NCBI RefSeq assembly: GCF_013401995.1
Contig: NZ_JACBJI010000007.1
Span: forward strand, 62,864 to 126,863
DNA length: 64,000 nucleotides
Origin: Flavobacterium agri
Lineage (GTDB): Bacteria; Bacteroidota; Bacteroidia; Flavobacteriales; Flavobacteriaceae
Reading direction: 5' to 3'
Shown: one piece after another, positions 52,005 through 59,890 of the stretch
Layout of the letters: each line of letters starts with the position of its first letter
Position numbering within the stretch: the stretch's first letter is position 1
Position numbers and translations under genes: made by a program
The notes under the pieces: model-generated
Seen by the model: the letters and a program-made list of their open reading frames with translations, nothing else
Told to the model about the DNA's origin: nothing
Databases searched by the model: none

Positions 52005-52878
52005 ATATGTGGAATATTCCTCCGACGACAAACGTCCTTTCGAGGAAATTGAAATGCTGCGAAGCGCGGTCCGAGCCGTTGTACGTGGTGCGGATGTCCG
52101 GCATATCGATATAACCGGCCTTCACTTCAGACTGGATGAAGAAATACTTGAGGAAAGTCAGGTTCAATCCGGCCTTCACGTCGGCACCCCAACCCGAAAT
52201 ATGGAAATTGTCGTGGCGTTGCATGCCCATAAGCGTCGTGTTGGTCTTCGGATACAAAAATCCGCCGCCAAAGCCGACCAGCGTGTTCAACTGGATCCAA
52301 TCGGTGTTTACGTGGAAATATTTGGTGATGTCGTCCACACGCGTCAATTCGGCACTGATGAAGTTCAAACCGTCGGTGTGCTCGAATTTGAGGAAGTCCT
52401 CGGTCATGTACATAGGATCGTTGTGATACGTACCGTTGAAAGGTTCGTGCCCGTCGATATGGCCGGTCATGTTCACGAGCTGGTTTTGCGTCATCACATA
52501 TTTCATGTGGTCGACACCGATCGAAGCGTTCCATTTGTCATGGAAGTAATATCCGATCCTGAAATTCGTCTGCGGGATCGTCATACGCGTCGGGTTGATG
52601 TAATCGACATGTACGCCTTTCGGCTTATCGTGTGCTTTCACGTCGTAAATCGTGAAGTCGTAGTCTTTTCCGTGAAAACGGATGTCCGATTCCGAGAAAC
52701 TGTCGCGGTTTCCGCCCCAAAAAATAAAGAACTTGCCTTTGTTGTGGGCCGTGTAGTATTCGGTGGCAGGTGCAGTTGCAGTAGCGGATGTGTTTGAAAT
52801 CGAGCTATCTGTCGTTTGTGCAAAGTCATATTCTGGGCACAGCAATATCGCCAGCATCAGAAAAAAAAGTTTTCTCAA
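52003..52878 (-). CDS. Outer-membrane beta-barrel protein, unknown function
   Basis: 291 residues with signal peptide RKLFFLMLAILLCPEYDFAQ. The mature chain alternates hydrophobic and polar residues as in small barrels (NFRIGYYFHDKWNASIGVD, LVGFGGGFLYPKTN, WGADVKAGLNLTFLKYFF, SEVKAGYID) and ends in an aromatic/hydrophobic strand. Start lies 25 bases after the kdsA stop on the same strand, so they may be co-transcribed, fitting an envelope role. No specific family recognised. Confidence 0.75.
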   Translation of the reverse strand: MRKLFFLMLAILLCPEYDFAQTTDSSISNTSATATAPATEYYTAHNKGKFFIFWGGNRDSFSESDIRFHGKDYDFTIYDVKAHDKPKGVHVDYINPTRMTIPQTNFRIGYYFHDKWNASIGVDHMKYVMTQNQLVNMTGHIDGHEPFNGTYHNDPMYMTEDFLKFEHTDGLNFISAELTRVDDITKYFHVNTDWIQLNTLVGFGGGFLYPKTNTTLMGMQRHDNFHISGWGADVKAGLNLTFLKYFFIQSEVKAGYIDMPDIRTTYNGSDRASQHFNFLERTFVVGGIFHI

Positions 52879-52903
52879 GGTTACTGTTTGTTTGGTAAAT
52901 AAA

Positions 52904-53722
52904 TCAGAAAGCGTTTATCGTTTTGCGGATGGCGACCAGTTTCCTCATCAGGTCTTCGAAATAATCCAAATGCAGCATGTTCGCGCCATCGCTTTTGGCA
53001 TTAGCGGGATCGAAATGCGTTTCGATGAAAATCCCGTCGACTCCAACCGCAATTCCGGCTTTTGCGACCGTTTCGATCATGTCTGGACGTCCGCCTGTCA
53101 CACCCGCCGTTTGGTTCGGTTGCTGCAACGAGTGCGTCACATCGAGAACCGTCGTCGCGAATTGTTTCATCGTAGGAATGCCGCGGTAATCGACGATCAT
53201 GTCTTGATAGCCGAACATGGTTCCTCTGTCGGTGACCATCACGTTTTCGTTGTGGCAGTCAAGCACTTTTTGGACCGCGTGCTTCATGCTTTCCGGGCTC
53301 ATGAACTGGCCTTTTTTGAGATTGACGGTCTTTCCGGTATTGGCGGCCGCAACGACAAGGTCGGTTTGGCGTACCAAAAACGCAGGGATTTGCAACACGT
53401 CTACATATTGGGCAGCCATGGCCGCATCTTCGTTCGTGTGGATGTCGGTTATCGTCGGGACGTTGAACGTTTCAGAGACTTTTCTAAGGATTTTTAAGGC
53501 TTTCTCGTCGCCGATTCCAGAGAAACTGTCGATTCTAGAGCGATTGGCTTTTTTGAACGAGCCTTTGAAAACGTAAGGGATTTGAAGCCTGTCGGTAATT
53601 CCTACAAGGGTTTCGGCAATTCGCATCGCCATTTCTTCTCCCTCGATCGCACATGGGCCAGCCAAAACGAAGAAGTTATCACTGTCCAAATGCTTGATAT
53701 TGGGTATGTTCTGTAGATTCAT
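52904..53722 (-). CDS. kdsA: 3-deoxy-D-manno-octulosonate 8-phosphate synthase
   Basis: 272 residues from the ATG at 53722 (MNLQNIPNIKHLDSDNFF); the frame is open seven codons more, but that extension overlaps the promoter. Condenses phosphoenolpyruvate with arabinose-5-phosphate to Kdo-8-phosphate for lipopolysaccharide core. Family motifs: FVLAGPCAIEGEE, FKGSFKKANRSRI, TDIHTNEDAAMAAQ, QIPAFLVRQTDLV, FGYQDMIVDYRGIP and the C-terminal FIETHFDPANAKSDGAN. Cytosolic; a promoter and an upstream terminator separate it from the DUF4199 genes. Confidence 0.96.
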   Translation of the reverse strand: MNLQNIPNIKHLDSDNFFVLAGPCAIEGEEMAMRIAETLVGITDRLQIPYVFKGSFKKANRSRIDSFSGIGDEKALKILRKVSETFNVPTITDIHTNEDAAMAAQYVDVLQIPAFLVRQTDLVVAAANTGKTVNLKKGQFMSPESMKHAVQKVLDCHNENVMVTDRGTMFGYQDMIVDYRGIPTMKQFATTVLDVTHSLQQPNQTAGVTGGRPDMIETVAKAGIAVGVDGIFIETHFDPANAKSDGANMLHLDYFEDLMRKLVAIRKTINAF

Positions 53723-53742
53723 CAGGATTTTTAAAAGTTGCA

Positions 53743-53750
53743 CAAAGATA
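53743..53750 (-). promoter_or_regulatory. kdsA -7 box TATCTTTG
   Basis: TAnnTTTG match 21 bases before the chosen ATG. Confidence 0.55.
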
Positions 53751-53753
53751 CGT

Positions 53754-53790
53754 ACAAAAAAGGCGCTGTGATTTTAGCGCCTTGTTATTT
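53754..53790 (-). terminator. Terminator of the DUF4199/lipoprotein operon
   Basis: On the minus strand AAGGCGCT / AGCGCCTT with an eight-base loop then a T run, placed between the lipoprotein stop and the kdsA promoter. Confidence 0.8.
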
Positions 53791-53815
53791 TTAACATTAC
53801 TGTAACGAATGATAG

Positions 53816-54262
53816 TTATTTCTTCAATCCGAGGCCCATCGGCACTTTGATCTCGCCTTTAGCGTAGCTATTGATGTAAAGCCGCACGCGTTTTCCCTGT
53901 CCGACCCAAGTCAATTCGTAAATGTCGATGAAACCCGCGCCCATATCGGAATGCGTCGAAGTAAAAGGACAACAGCTGTCCACTTTCTTGAAGAACAGTT
54001 TTTCCCCGTTCGGACCCGATAAAGCGCGCAAATAACGCTCGGCGTTTATGGTCTCGTTTTTCGAGGTTTTGTAAAAGACGTTGATCGGATAATCGGGATC
54101 GTAACCGTATTTCGGATCGGTGCTGAATTCGGTCACTTCGAACGCATCGCCTTTCAATTTAGGAGCCGGCGCGCTGTCGTTGATGTTCATGATGGTGTCT
54201 TTGGTACTCACGCAATTGGTGAAAAGCAACAGCAACATCGGGATAAAGATCAGTTTTCTCAT
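53816..54262 (-). CDS. Lipoprotein of unknown function
   Basis: 148 residues from the ATG at 54262, the start that gives the lipobox LLFTNC (Cys17). The mature region has KYGYDPDYPINVFYKTSKNE and VDSCCPFTSTHSDMGAGFIDIYELTW, with a Cys-Cys pair, and ends in KVPMGLGLKK. No family recognised. Its start is one base after the stop of the DUF4199 gene, so the two are co-transcribed. It precedes kdsA but is cut off from it by a terminator. Confidence 0.75.
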   Translation of the reverse strand: MRKLIFIPMLLLLFTNCVSTKDTIMNINDSAPAPKLKGDAFEVTEFSTDPKYGYDPDYPINVFYKTSKNETINAERYLRALSGPNGEKLFFKKVDSCCPFTSTHSDMGAGFIDIYELTWVGQGKRVRLYINSYAKGEIKVPMGLGLKK

Positions 54263-54263
54263 G

Positions 54264-54749
54264 TTATTTGGTTTTGGTCCTGAAAAGCATCGACAAAGCG
54301 GCCGATGCCACGACACCCGACGACAACACAAGTTGTATGCCGTTATAGATGCTCGACGACAAATTCATCAATTCTTCGGCTTCGGCTTTGGTGCGTTTGC
54401 CGTTTGCCGTCATTTGCGCGATCGTATTTTCGAAAAGTTCGGGAGCGATCACGCGATGGATTGCGTTCTTTTGGATCGGTACCAGAACCGCGATGATGGC
54501 CGTTAGCATCATGCCTGCGAAAAATCCCTGACGCCACGTCATTTGGCCGTTGAAATACGTTTTTTTCTTTTCGCGATAAAACAAAACGTAGCACAAAAGG
54601 CCAATAGGAGCGAAGCACAAAGTCGATAAGACGTAATAGCTGAAATCGGGTTTTTCGTACAGTCCCATCTCTTTTTCGACAATGGCCGAAGCGATGATCG
54701 CAAGCGTGATGAGTACTGCCCATTTGATTTCTATGGCGAATTTCTTCAT
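54264..54749 (-). CDS. DUF4199 family membrane protein
   Basis: 161 residues from the ATG at 54749, with four predicted membrane helices (IKWAVLITLAIIASAIVE; YVLSTLCFAPIGLLCYVLFY; FAGMMLTAIIAVLVPI; LVLSSGVVASAALSML) and the charged middle NGKRTKAEAEELMN, the usual DUF4199 layout. Function unknown. Likely forms an operon with the lipoprotein gene downstream and is transcribed divergently from the YeeE-like gene. Confidence 0.8.
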   Translation of the reverse strand: MKKFAIEIKWAVLITLAIIASAIVEKEMGLYEKPDFSYYVLSTLCFAPIGLLCYVLFYREKKKTYFNGQMTWRQGFFAGMMLTAIIAVLVPIQKNAIHRVIAPELFENTIAQMTANGKRTKAEAEELMNLSSSIYNGIQLVLSSGVVASAALSMLFRTKTK

Positions 54750-54764
54750 TCCGAAAATTTTCGC

Positions 54765-54772
54765 CAAAGGTA
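54765..54772 (-). promoter_or_regulatory. -7 box TACCTTTG of the DUF4199 operon
   Basis: TAnnTTTG match 16 bases before the start at 54749, one of two divergent boxes with identical sequence. Confidence 0.55.
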
Positions 54773-54808
54773 GGATTTATTTTAAATGACCGATACCGCC
54801 CGAATGTT

Positions 54809-54816
54809 TACCTTTG
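54809..54816 (+). promoter_or_regulatory. -7 box TACCTTTG of the YeeE-like gene
   Basis: TAnnTTTG match 16 bases before the start at 54832; 36 bases from the divergent box on the other strand. Confidence 0.55.
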
Positions 54817-54831
54817 CGCCAAATCGTTTTT

Positions 54832-55389
54832 ATGGAAGCAATTTTTGAGACCTGGCCGTGGTATGTAAGCGGCTTTTTGATCGGAATGGTAATGTTGTGC
54901 CTGATTTGGTTCGGCAAGACGTTCGGAATGTCGTCCAACCTTCGATCGATCTGTTCGATTGTCGGAGCAGGGAAGTACGTTCCGTTTTTCGCATTCGACT
55001 GGAAATCGCAAAAGTGGAACCTGGTCGTGATTTTGGGTGCGATGATAGGCGGATTCGTAGCCGTGCATTATATGTCGTCACCGAATAATGTCGACATCAA
55101 CCCGACGACGATCGAACAGCTTTCCACAATGGGAATCGACGCGCCTCAAGGCAAATTGATGCCCGACGCTATTTTCAGTGCCGAGGCCATGCAATCGCCT
55201 AAAATGGTTTTCACACTCGTGATCGGCGGCGTTCTTATCGGTTTCGGAAGCCGATATGCCGGCGGCTGTACATCGGGTCACGCGATCACCGGATTGAGCA
55301 ACCTGCAATTGCCGTCGCTCAAAGCCGTCATCGGATTTTTCGTCGGCGGATTGATCATGGCGCATTTCATCCTTCCGCTGATTTTTTAG
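54832..55389 (+). CDS. YeeE/YedE family sulfur-transport membrane protein (first half of pair)
   Basis: 185 residues from the ATG at 54832, several membrane helices (YVSGFLIGMVMLCLIWF; NLVVILGAMIGGFVAVHYM; VFTLVIGGVLIGFG). The signature RYAGGCTSGHAITG carries the conserved Cys of YeeE/YedE (DUF395) channels, which import thiosulfate or related sulfur species. The partner gene 129 bases downstream supplies the second half, a common split arrangement in Bacteroidota and Proteobacteria. Confidence 0.87.
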   Translation: MEAIFETWPWYVSGFLIGMVMLCLIWFGKTFGMSSNLRSICSIVGAGKYVPFFAFDWKSQKWNLVVILGAMIGGFVAVHYMSSPNNVDINPTTIEQLSTMGIDAPQGKLMPDAIFSAEAMQSPKMVFTLVIGGVLIGFGSRYAGGCTSGHAITGLSNLQLPSLKAVIGFFVGGLIMAHFILPLIF

Positions 55390-55518
55390 GGCTTTAACCA
55401 AAATCTTGAAAGCGACTAATCCAGATAATATGGGTTTTAAGCCTGTCGTTCCAAAAAAAACAAATATTTGATTTAACCACAGCAGCCAAGCCTATAGCTT
55501 ACAGCCTAAAGCCAAAAA

Positions 55519-55932
55519 ATGAAAGCACTAAAATATCTCCTTGTCGGATTCGTTTTCGGAATCGTCTTAACCAAATCCGAAGCGGTTTCCTGGTACCGCA
55601 TTTACGAAATGTTCCAATTCCAGTCGTTCCACATGTACGGCATCATCGGGGTTGCGGTTGCCACGGGATTGGTCGGCATCCAAATCATCAAACGCAAAAA
55701 ACTCAAAGACATAAAAGGCGAAATCATCAACGTTCCCGACAAAGAACCCGGTTCGGCGCGCTATTGGATCGGTGGATTGATTTTCGGTCTCGGATGGGCG
55801 CTCGCAGGTTCTTGCCCGGGTCCGATTTTCATTTTGATCGGAGCGGGTTTCTGGCCGTTGATTTTCGTATTGGCAGGCGCTTTGATCGGCACTTTCATTT
55901 ATGGAGTGATCAAGGATAAATTACCCCACTGA
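55519..55932 (+). CDS. YeeE/YedE-like membrane protein (second half of pair, DUF6691-like)
   Basis: 137 residues, four membrane helices. It starts YLLVGFVFGIVLTKSEAVSWYRI and contains IGGLIFGLGWALAGSCPGPIF, whose Cys is the counterpart of the GGCTSGH Cys in the upstream protein. Together the two would make one sulfur-species channel of the inner membrane. No rhodanese, sulfurtransferase or ArsR regulator gene is seen beside them. Confidence 0.86.
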   Translation: MKALKYLLVGFVFGIVLTKSEAVSWYRIYEMFQFQSFHMYGIIGVAVATGLVGIQIIKRKKLKDIKGEIINVPDKEPGSARYWIGGLIFGLGWALAGSCPGPIFILIGAGFWPLIFVLAGALIGTFIYGVIKDKLPH

Positions 55933-55977
55933 AACATGCTTCGCTAAAGATTGCTAGGCAGTCATTTGATATAATAG

Positions 55978-56010
55978 AAAAACCGCTTCCCGTAAAAGAA
56001 GCGGTTTTTT
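55978..56010. terminator. Bidirectional terminator
   Basis: AAAACCGCTTC / GAAGCGGTTTT stem with an eight-base loop between convergent genes. Confidence 0.85.
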
Positions 56011-56055
56011 TAGTCTTGCTATCTAGAGCCCGCAGGCGTATCTTTGGCGTAGCGT

Positions 56056-56799
56056 CTATTGATAAACCTTGACATAGTCGACCACATACTGCTGAGGGAA
56101 AATCTTGTCATCTACCTCAGGTCCGCCAAAATCTCCACCGACAGCGCAATTGATGATAAAGAAAAACGGTTGGTCGAACGGCCAATTGCCTTCGGTTTTG
56201 TTCTCTGGCGAATAGGTATAAACGGGTTTGTCGTCTACAAAAAAGATGATGCGGTCCTTGTTCCAGTCGCACGCGAACAAGTGATAGCCGTTCTCGATGT
56301 CGGGAAATTCGGTTTTTTTAGAGCTTGCATGCGCACCATGCGTATCTTGGGTATGGACGGTTGTGTACGCCATGTGCGGTTCGCGCCCGATGTATTCCAT
56401 AATGTCGATTTCGCCACCTTTAGGCCAGCCCTTTTCGGAAATGTTCGACCCGAGCATCCAGAATGCCGGCCAAATCCCGTGTCCGACCGGAAGTTTGACG
56501 CGCGCTTCCATATATCCGTACTGGAATTCCTTTTTTCCTTTGGTCGTGATGCGCGTAGACGAATAATGGTCACCGTCCTTTTTCACGGTAATCGTAAGTT
56601 TTCCGTCGGCAATTGTATGGCTGGTCTTGTCGTACGTTTGGCGTTCGTGGTTGCCCCAACCGCCGGCTCCGGTTTCATAATTCCAGGCTTTTTCGTTTAG
56701 CGTTTTTCCGTCGAAATTCTCTTCCCAAACCAGTTTCTTGTTGGTTTTTTGGGCCATCAAGGCCGATGAAGCGAGCAATAATGCGATAATTTTTTTCAT
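56056..56799 (-). CDS. Glycoside hydrolase family 16 endo-beta-glucanase (laminarinase-like)
   Basis: 247 residues with signal peptide KKIIALLLASSALMAQ. Single GH16 jelly-roll: LVWEENFDGKTLNEKAWNYE, then catalytic GEIDIMEYIG with nucleophile Glu130, Asp132 and acid/base Glu135, and ITFFVDD-like strand IIFFVDDKPVYTY. The E-x-D-x-x-E form belongs to beta-1,3(-1,4)-glucanases. Follows a larger GH16 gene on the same strand by 12 bases, so the two form an operon. Confidence 0.93.
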   Translation of the reverse strand: MKKIIALLLASSALMAQKTNKKLVWEENFDGKTLNEKAWNYETGAGGWGNHERQTYDKTSHTIADGKLTITVKKDGDHYSSTRITTKGKKEFQYGYMEARVKLPVGHGIWPAFWMLGSNISEKGWPKGGEIDIMEYIGREPHMAYTTVHTQDTHGAHASSKKTEFPDIENGYHLFACDWNKDRIIFFVDDKPVYTYSPENKTEGNWPFDQPFFFIINCAVGGDFGGPEVDDKIFPQQYVVDYVKVYQ

Positions 56800-56811
56800 G
56801 TCCTGATGCCT

Positions 56812-57891
56812 TTATTGGTAAACTCTGATATAATCGATTTCTAAAGTGGATTGGGTGAAGTTAGGGTCGATCGCACCTCCAAAATTCCCGCCAATGGCTT
56901 GGTTCAGGATCAGGAAAAAATCGTGGTTGAAAGGTATGTCGGACGTATTGAACACCGAATGGAACTGTACGCCGTCTACAAAAAACTTGATGCTTTGCGA
57001 CGTCCATTCGCAAGAGTAAATGTGAAATTCGGTAGAAGCCGTCGGTACCGTCGTGTGGTTCGTGTTTGCATTTCCTCCGGAATGCCCGGGATAATGCAAA
57101 CTACCGTGAACCGTATTCTGTTGGTTGCCCACATGTTCCATGATGTCGATTTCGCCGCAACCCGGCCATCCCGCCGATGCATAATTCTCGCCCAACATCC
57201 AAATGGCAGGCCATGTTCCGGCTCCCGATGGCAATTTGGCACGCGCCTCGATTTTGCCGTATGTGAACTCGAACTTGTTTTCCGATTTCATTCTCGCCGA
57301 AGAATATTGGAATCCGTTCGTGTCTTCTTTTTTCGCGGTGATTTTGAGCACGCCGTTTTCTACCACGGCATTCTCAAGATCGGTCGTGTAATATTGGGCT
57401 TCGTTGTTTCCCCAGCCGTTGTTGTTGCCGGTTTCGAGCGTCCATTTTGAATTGTCGGGCGCGCCCGGAGTATCAAATTCTTCAAACCATACCAAAGTCG
57501 GCTGGTAATTTACGGTAACGCCAGTGCTCGTAGTAATCGAAGTGTTGCCCTGGCCGAAAGCTTTTACGGTAATTGCGTACGTATTCGTACCGAACAGCTT
57601 GAATTGGCGGCTTGTCGTCCCGTCTGTGGCCGTTTGGTTCTCGCCTCCCGGAAACGTAAAACTGTAACTGGTCGCGTTTTGGGCCGTCGCGGTTAAATTG
57701 ACCATGCCCGAACCGTCTCCGTTCGGATGCGCGCTGTCCTGCCCCACGATTTCATACGTGACGGTCAGGTTTGTAGGAGCGACTGCGGCAGGTCCGTCGT
57801 CGCCGTTACCCGATCCGCTATCGCTGGAACAGGCCGACATTCCCAAAATCGCAGCTATCAGGAATGCCGAAGTGTTTAAAAATTGTCTCAT
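56812..57891 (-). CDS. GH16 endo-beta-glucanase lipoprotein with N-terminal PKD-like domain
   Basis: 359 residues; lipobox MSAC (Cys21) and a Ser/Gly/Asp linker, a PKD-like domain (about 38-128, ending TSTGVTVNYQ), then GH16 (LVWFEEFDTPGAPDNSKWTL; catalytic GEIDIMEHVG with Glu247, Asp249, Glu252). Anchored on the cell surface or periplasm, probably cutting laminarin or related beta-1,3-glucan, with the secreted GH16 gene downstream. No SusCD pair lies beside them. Confidence 0.93.
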   Translation of the reverse strand: MRQFLNTSAFLIAAILGMSACSSDSGSGNGDDGPAAVAPTNLTVTYEIVGQDSAHPNGDGSGMVNLTATAQNATSYSFTFPGGENQTATDGTTSRQFKLFGTNTYAITVKAFGQGNTSITTSTGVTVNYQPTLVWFEEFDTPGAPDNSKWTLETGNNNGWGNNEAQYYTTDLENAVVENGVLKITAKKEDTNGFQYSSARMKSENKFEFTYGKIEARAKLPSGAGTWPAIWMLGENYASAGWPGCGEIDIMEHVGNQQNTVHGSLHYPGHSGGNANTNHTTVPTASTEFHIYSCEWTSQSIKFFVDGVQFHSVFNTSDIPFNHDFFLILNQAIGGNFGGAIDPNFTQSTLEIDYIRVYQ

Positions 57892-57918
57892 TTTAAGGTT
57901 TGATTTTTAGATGTTGTC

Positions 57919-57926
57919 CAAAAATA
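57919..57926 (-). promoter_or_regulatory. -7 box TATTTTTG of the GH16 operon
   Basis: TAnnTTTG match 27 bases upstream of the start at 57891. Confidence 0.4.
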
Positions 57927-58019
57927 AGAAAAGGTTTCCGACAATAACTGGCAAAATCCGCGTTAATAAATAGTGGCTAACTTTTCGTACGTTTAAGCAA
58001 AAGCCCGATATTTTTCTAA

Positions 58020-58027
58020 TATTTTTG
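58020..58027 (+). promoter_or_regulatory. -7 box TATTTTTG of the lipocalin-like gene
   Basis: TAnnTTTG match 23 bases before the start at 58051. Confidence 0.4.
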
Positions 58028-58050
58028 GATCAAACCTAAAATTGACACAT

Positions 58051-58497
58051 ATGAACAAGACGAAATTGACAGTTGTTTCATTGGCCATCGCGCTTGGATT
58101 TCTTGCCAATTCGTGTGGAAGCGATGACGGCCCGGGAGCTTCAATCGTAGGCAAATGGGATTATTTCAAGACGATAACCCAAGTGGAAGGGCAAAATCCG
58201 ATTTCACAGAATTACCAAGGGAACGAGCCTGGATGTGACAAGGACTACCAAGAATTCCTTGCGGACGGCAGCTATCGCGACGTTGTGCTTTTCCAGAATC
58301 AGGACGACGTTTGTACCGAATCTGTCGATGACGGGAATTATGCGAAAGAAGGCGACGTATTGACCGTTCAGGAAAACGGCGAAAACCCACAAACCTACAC
58401 GATCACCAAGTTGACTGACGGAGAATTGCGTTATTCCTCAACCACGCAAAACGGCGGACTTGACTTTACCGTGACGTTGGTGTTCCGCAAAAAATAA
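58051..58497 (+). CDS. Lipocalin-like lipoprotein
   Basis: 148 residues from the ATG at 58051, lipobox LANSC (Cys22). Mature part opens IVGKWDYFKTI, the start strand of lipocalin-like domains, followed by repeating beta strands (YQEFLADGSYRDVVLF; VLTVQENGENPQTYTI; LRYSSTTQNGG) and a final TVTLVFRKK. Probably binds a small hydrophobic ligand in the envelope; ligand unknown. Ends in a bidirectional terminator shared with clpS. Confidence 0.8.
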   Translation: MNKTKLTVVSLAIALGFLANSCGSDDGPGASIVGKWDYFKTITQVEGQNPISQNYQGNEPGCDKDYQEFLADGSYRDVVLFQNQDDVCTESVDDGNYAKEGDVLTVQENGENPQTYTITKLTDGELRYSSTTQNGGLDFTVTLVFRKK

Positions 58498-58515
58498 ATA
58501 CAAGCTCAAAAAAAC

Positions 58516-58545
58516 AAAACCCTTAGTATTCGCTAAGGGTTTTTT
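58516..58545. terminator. Bidirectional terminator
   Basis: AAACCCTTAG / CTAAGGGTTT stem with a six-base loop and T/A flanks. Confidence 0.85.
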
Positions 58546-58548
58546 CGT

Positions 58549-58824
58549 TTAGAATATTTCGGCGCTTAAGCCCGCTTCCAAAAGTTGGGTGCATTGCGGC
58601 TTGAGTTCATCGTATGGACCGGTTTTTACGGTACATTTCCCGTTGTAATGGACGATCAGCGAGCATTGTTCCGCTTGTTCGGCCGTATGGTTGCATACGC
58701 GTATCAAAGTGTCGATGACGTGGTCGAAGGTGTTCACGTCGTCGTTGTACATCACGATCTCATTCTGGTTGTAAATCGCCTCCTCAAGGACGACTTCTTC
58801 CAATATCTTTTCTTTCGTACTCAT
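58549..58824 (-). CDS. clpS: ATP-dependent Clp protease adaptor
   Basis: 91 residues, the usual ClpS length. Core motif YNDDVNTFDHVIDTLIRVC, then EQAEQCSLIVHYNGKCTVKTG. It binds N-degron residues and hands substrates to ClpAP/ClpCP. It starts 34 bases after the prmA stop, the normal prmA-clpS neighbour pair of flavobacteria, so the two are co-transcribed. Confidence 0.94.
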   Translation of the reverse strand: MSTKEKILEEVVLEEAIYNQNEIVMYNDDVNTFDHVIDTLIRVCNHTAEQAEQCSLIVHYNGKCTVKTGPYDELKPQCTQLLEAGLSAEIF

Positions 58825-58858
58825 TTCAGTAGGTTTAGGACTTGGTCTAACGCGAAAA

Positions 58859-59692
58859 CTAATTTACATATTTTAGTGAGACCCAATTATTTCGCGAGAA
58901 TTTTTTAACGTAGGTAAGGCCTTTGGACGTACAGCTTTCATCGATTGCCGCAATGTCTTCTTCGTAAAATCCACTCAATAAAAGAATGCCGTCCTTGTTC
59001 AGGCATTCCACATATTGCTGCATGTCGTTGAGCAAAATATTACGGTTGATGTTGGCGATGATCAGATCGTATGATTTCCCTTCGATCAGCGCCGCGTCTC
59101 CTTCGTAAACAGAAATGTGTTTGCAGCCGTTCCTTTCGGCGTTTTCGATGGAATTCAGGTAACACCAATTGTCGATGTCGATCGCATCGATCGGTTGTGC
59201 GCCTTTCATTTCGGCAAGAATAGCCAAAATCGCCGTTCCGCAACCCATATCGAGCGTTTTGAGGTTTTTGACCTCGGTTTCGAGCAAATGTTGGATCATC
59301 ATGTGCGTAGTTTCGTGGTGGCCCGTCCCGAAACTCATTTTGGGTTCGATGACGATGTCGAATTCGGCCGATGTCTTCGCGTGGAAAGGTGCGCGAACGT
59401 GGCATCTACCATCAACATCGATCGGCTCGAAATGCTTTTCCCATTCTTCGTTCCAGTTCACCTGGTCGATTTCCTCGATCGTATAATCGACTTTGAATTC
59501 TTCCGATTTGAGAATGAACAGATCGTCGAGAATATCTTCGGTCCAATGTTCTTTCTTGATGTAAGCGGTTACGCCGTTTTCGGTTTCTATGAACGATTCG
59601 AAGGGTTTTTCGCCAAGTTCGGCCACGAGGATTTCGGATCCCGGTTCTTTCGGCTCTACCGAAAAATGGTATCCGAGATAAATATTTGACAT
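58859..59692 (-). CDS. prmA: Ribosomal protein L11 methyltransferase
   Basis: 277 residues from the ATG at 59692 (MSNIYLGYHFSVEP); nine in-frame codons before it overlap the promoter. The SAM-binding motif LDMGCGTAILAILAEMKGA is at about 145-163, preceded by PKMSFGTGHHETTHMM, and IIANINRNIL follows, all typical of PrmA. Methylates lysines of ribosomal protein L11. Upstream of clpS. Confidence 0.94.
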   Translation of the reverse strand: MSNIYLGYHFSVEPKEPGSEILVAELGEKPFESFIETENGVTAYIKKEHWTEDILDDLFILKSEEFKVDYTIEEIDQVNWNEEWEKHFEPIDVDGRCHVRAPFHAKTSAEFDIVIEPKMSFGTGHHETTHMMIQHLLETEVKNLKTLDMGCGTAILAILAEMKGAQPIDAIDIDNWCYLNSIENAERNGCKHISVYEGDAALIEGKSYDLIIANINRNILLNDMQQYVECLNKDGILLLSGFYEEDIAAIDESCTSKGLTYVKKFSRNNWVSLKYVN

Positions 59693-59706
59693 GCGGAAAT
59701 TTTTTG

Positions 59707-59714
59707 CAAAGATA
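59707..59714 (-). promoter_or_regulatory. prmA -7 box TATCTTTG
   Basis: TAnnTTTG match 15 bases before the start at 59692; it supports this start over the upstream ones. Confidence 0.55.
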
Positions 59715-59848
59715 GCCATTAATACAACAAAATAAGGAAGAAGGCCTTCGGGTATTTGGAACCGCTACAGGTCTTAAATGTCTATTCGGCTAACATTAAA
59801 TTTCGGCAATGGTAACATTAGCATAATATTAAGATTTGCAATTAACAT

Positions 59849-59856
59849 TAGTTTTG
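59849..59856 (+). promoter_or_regulatory. -7 box TAGTTTTG of the porin gene
   Basis: TAnnTTTG match 35 bases before the ATG at 59891. Confidence 0.45.
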
Positions 59857-59890
59857 CCTCGAATTTACCTTCAAATAACAATTGCGTAAC

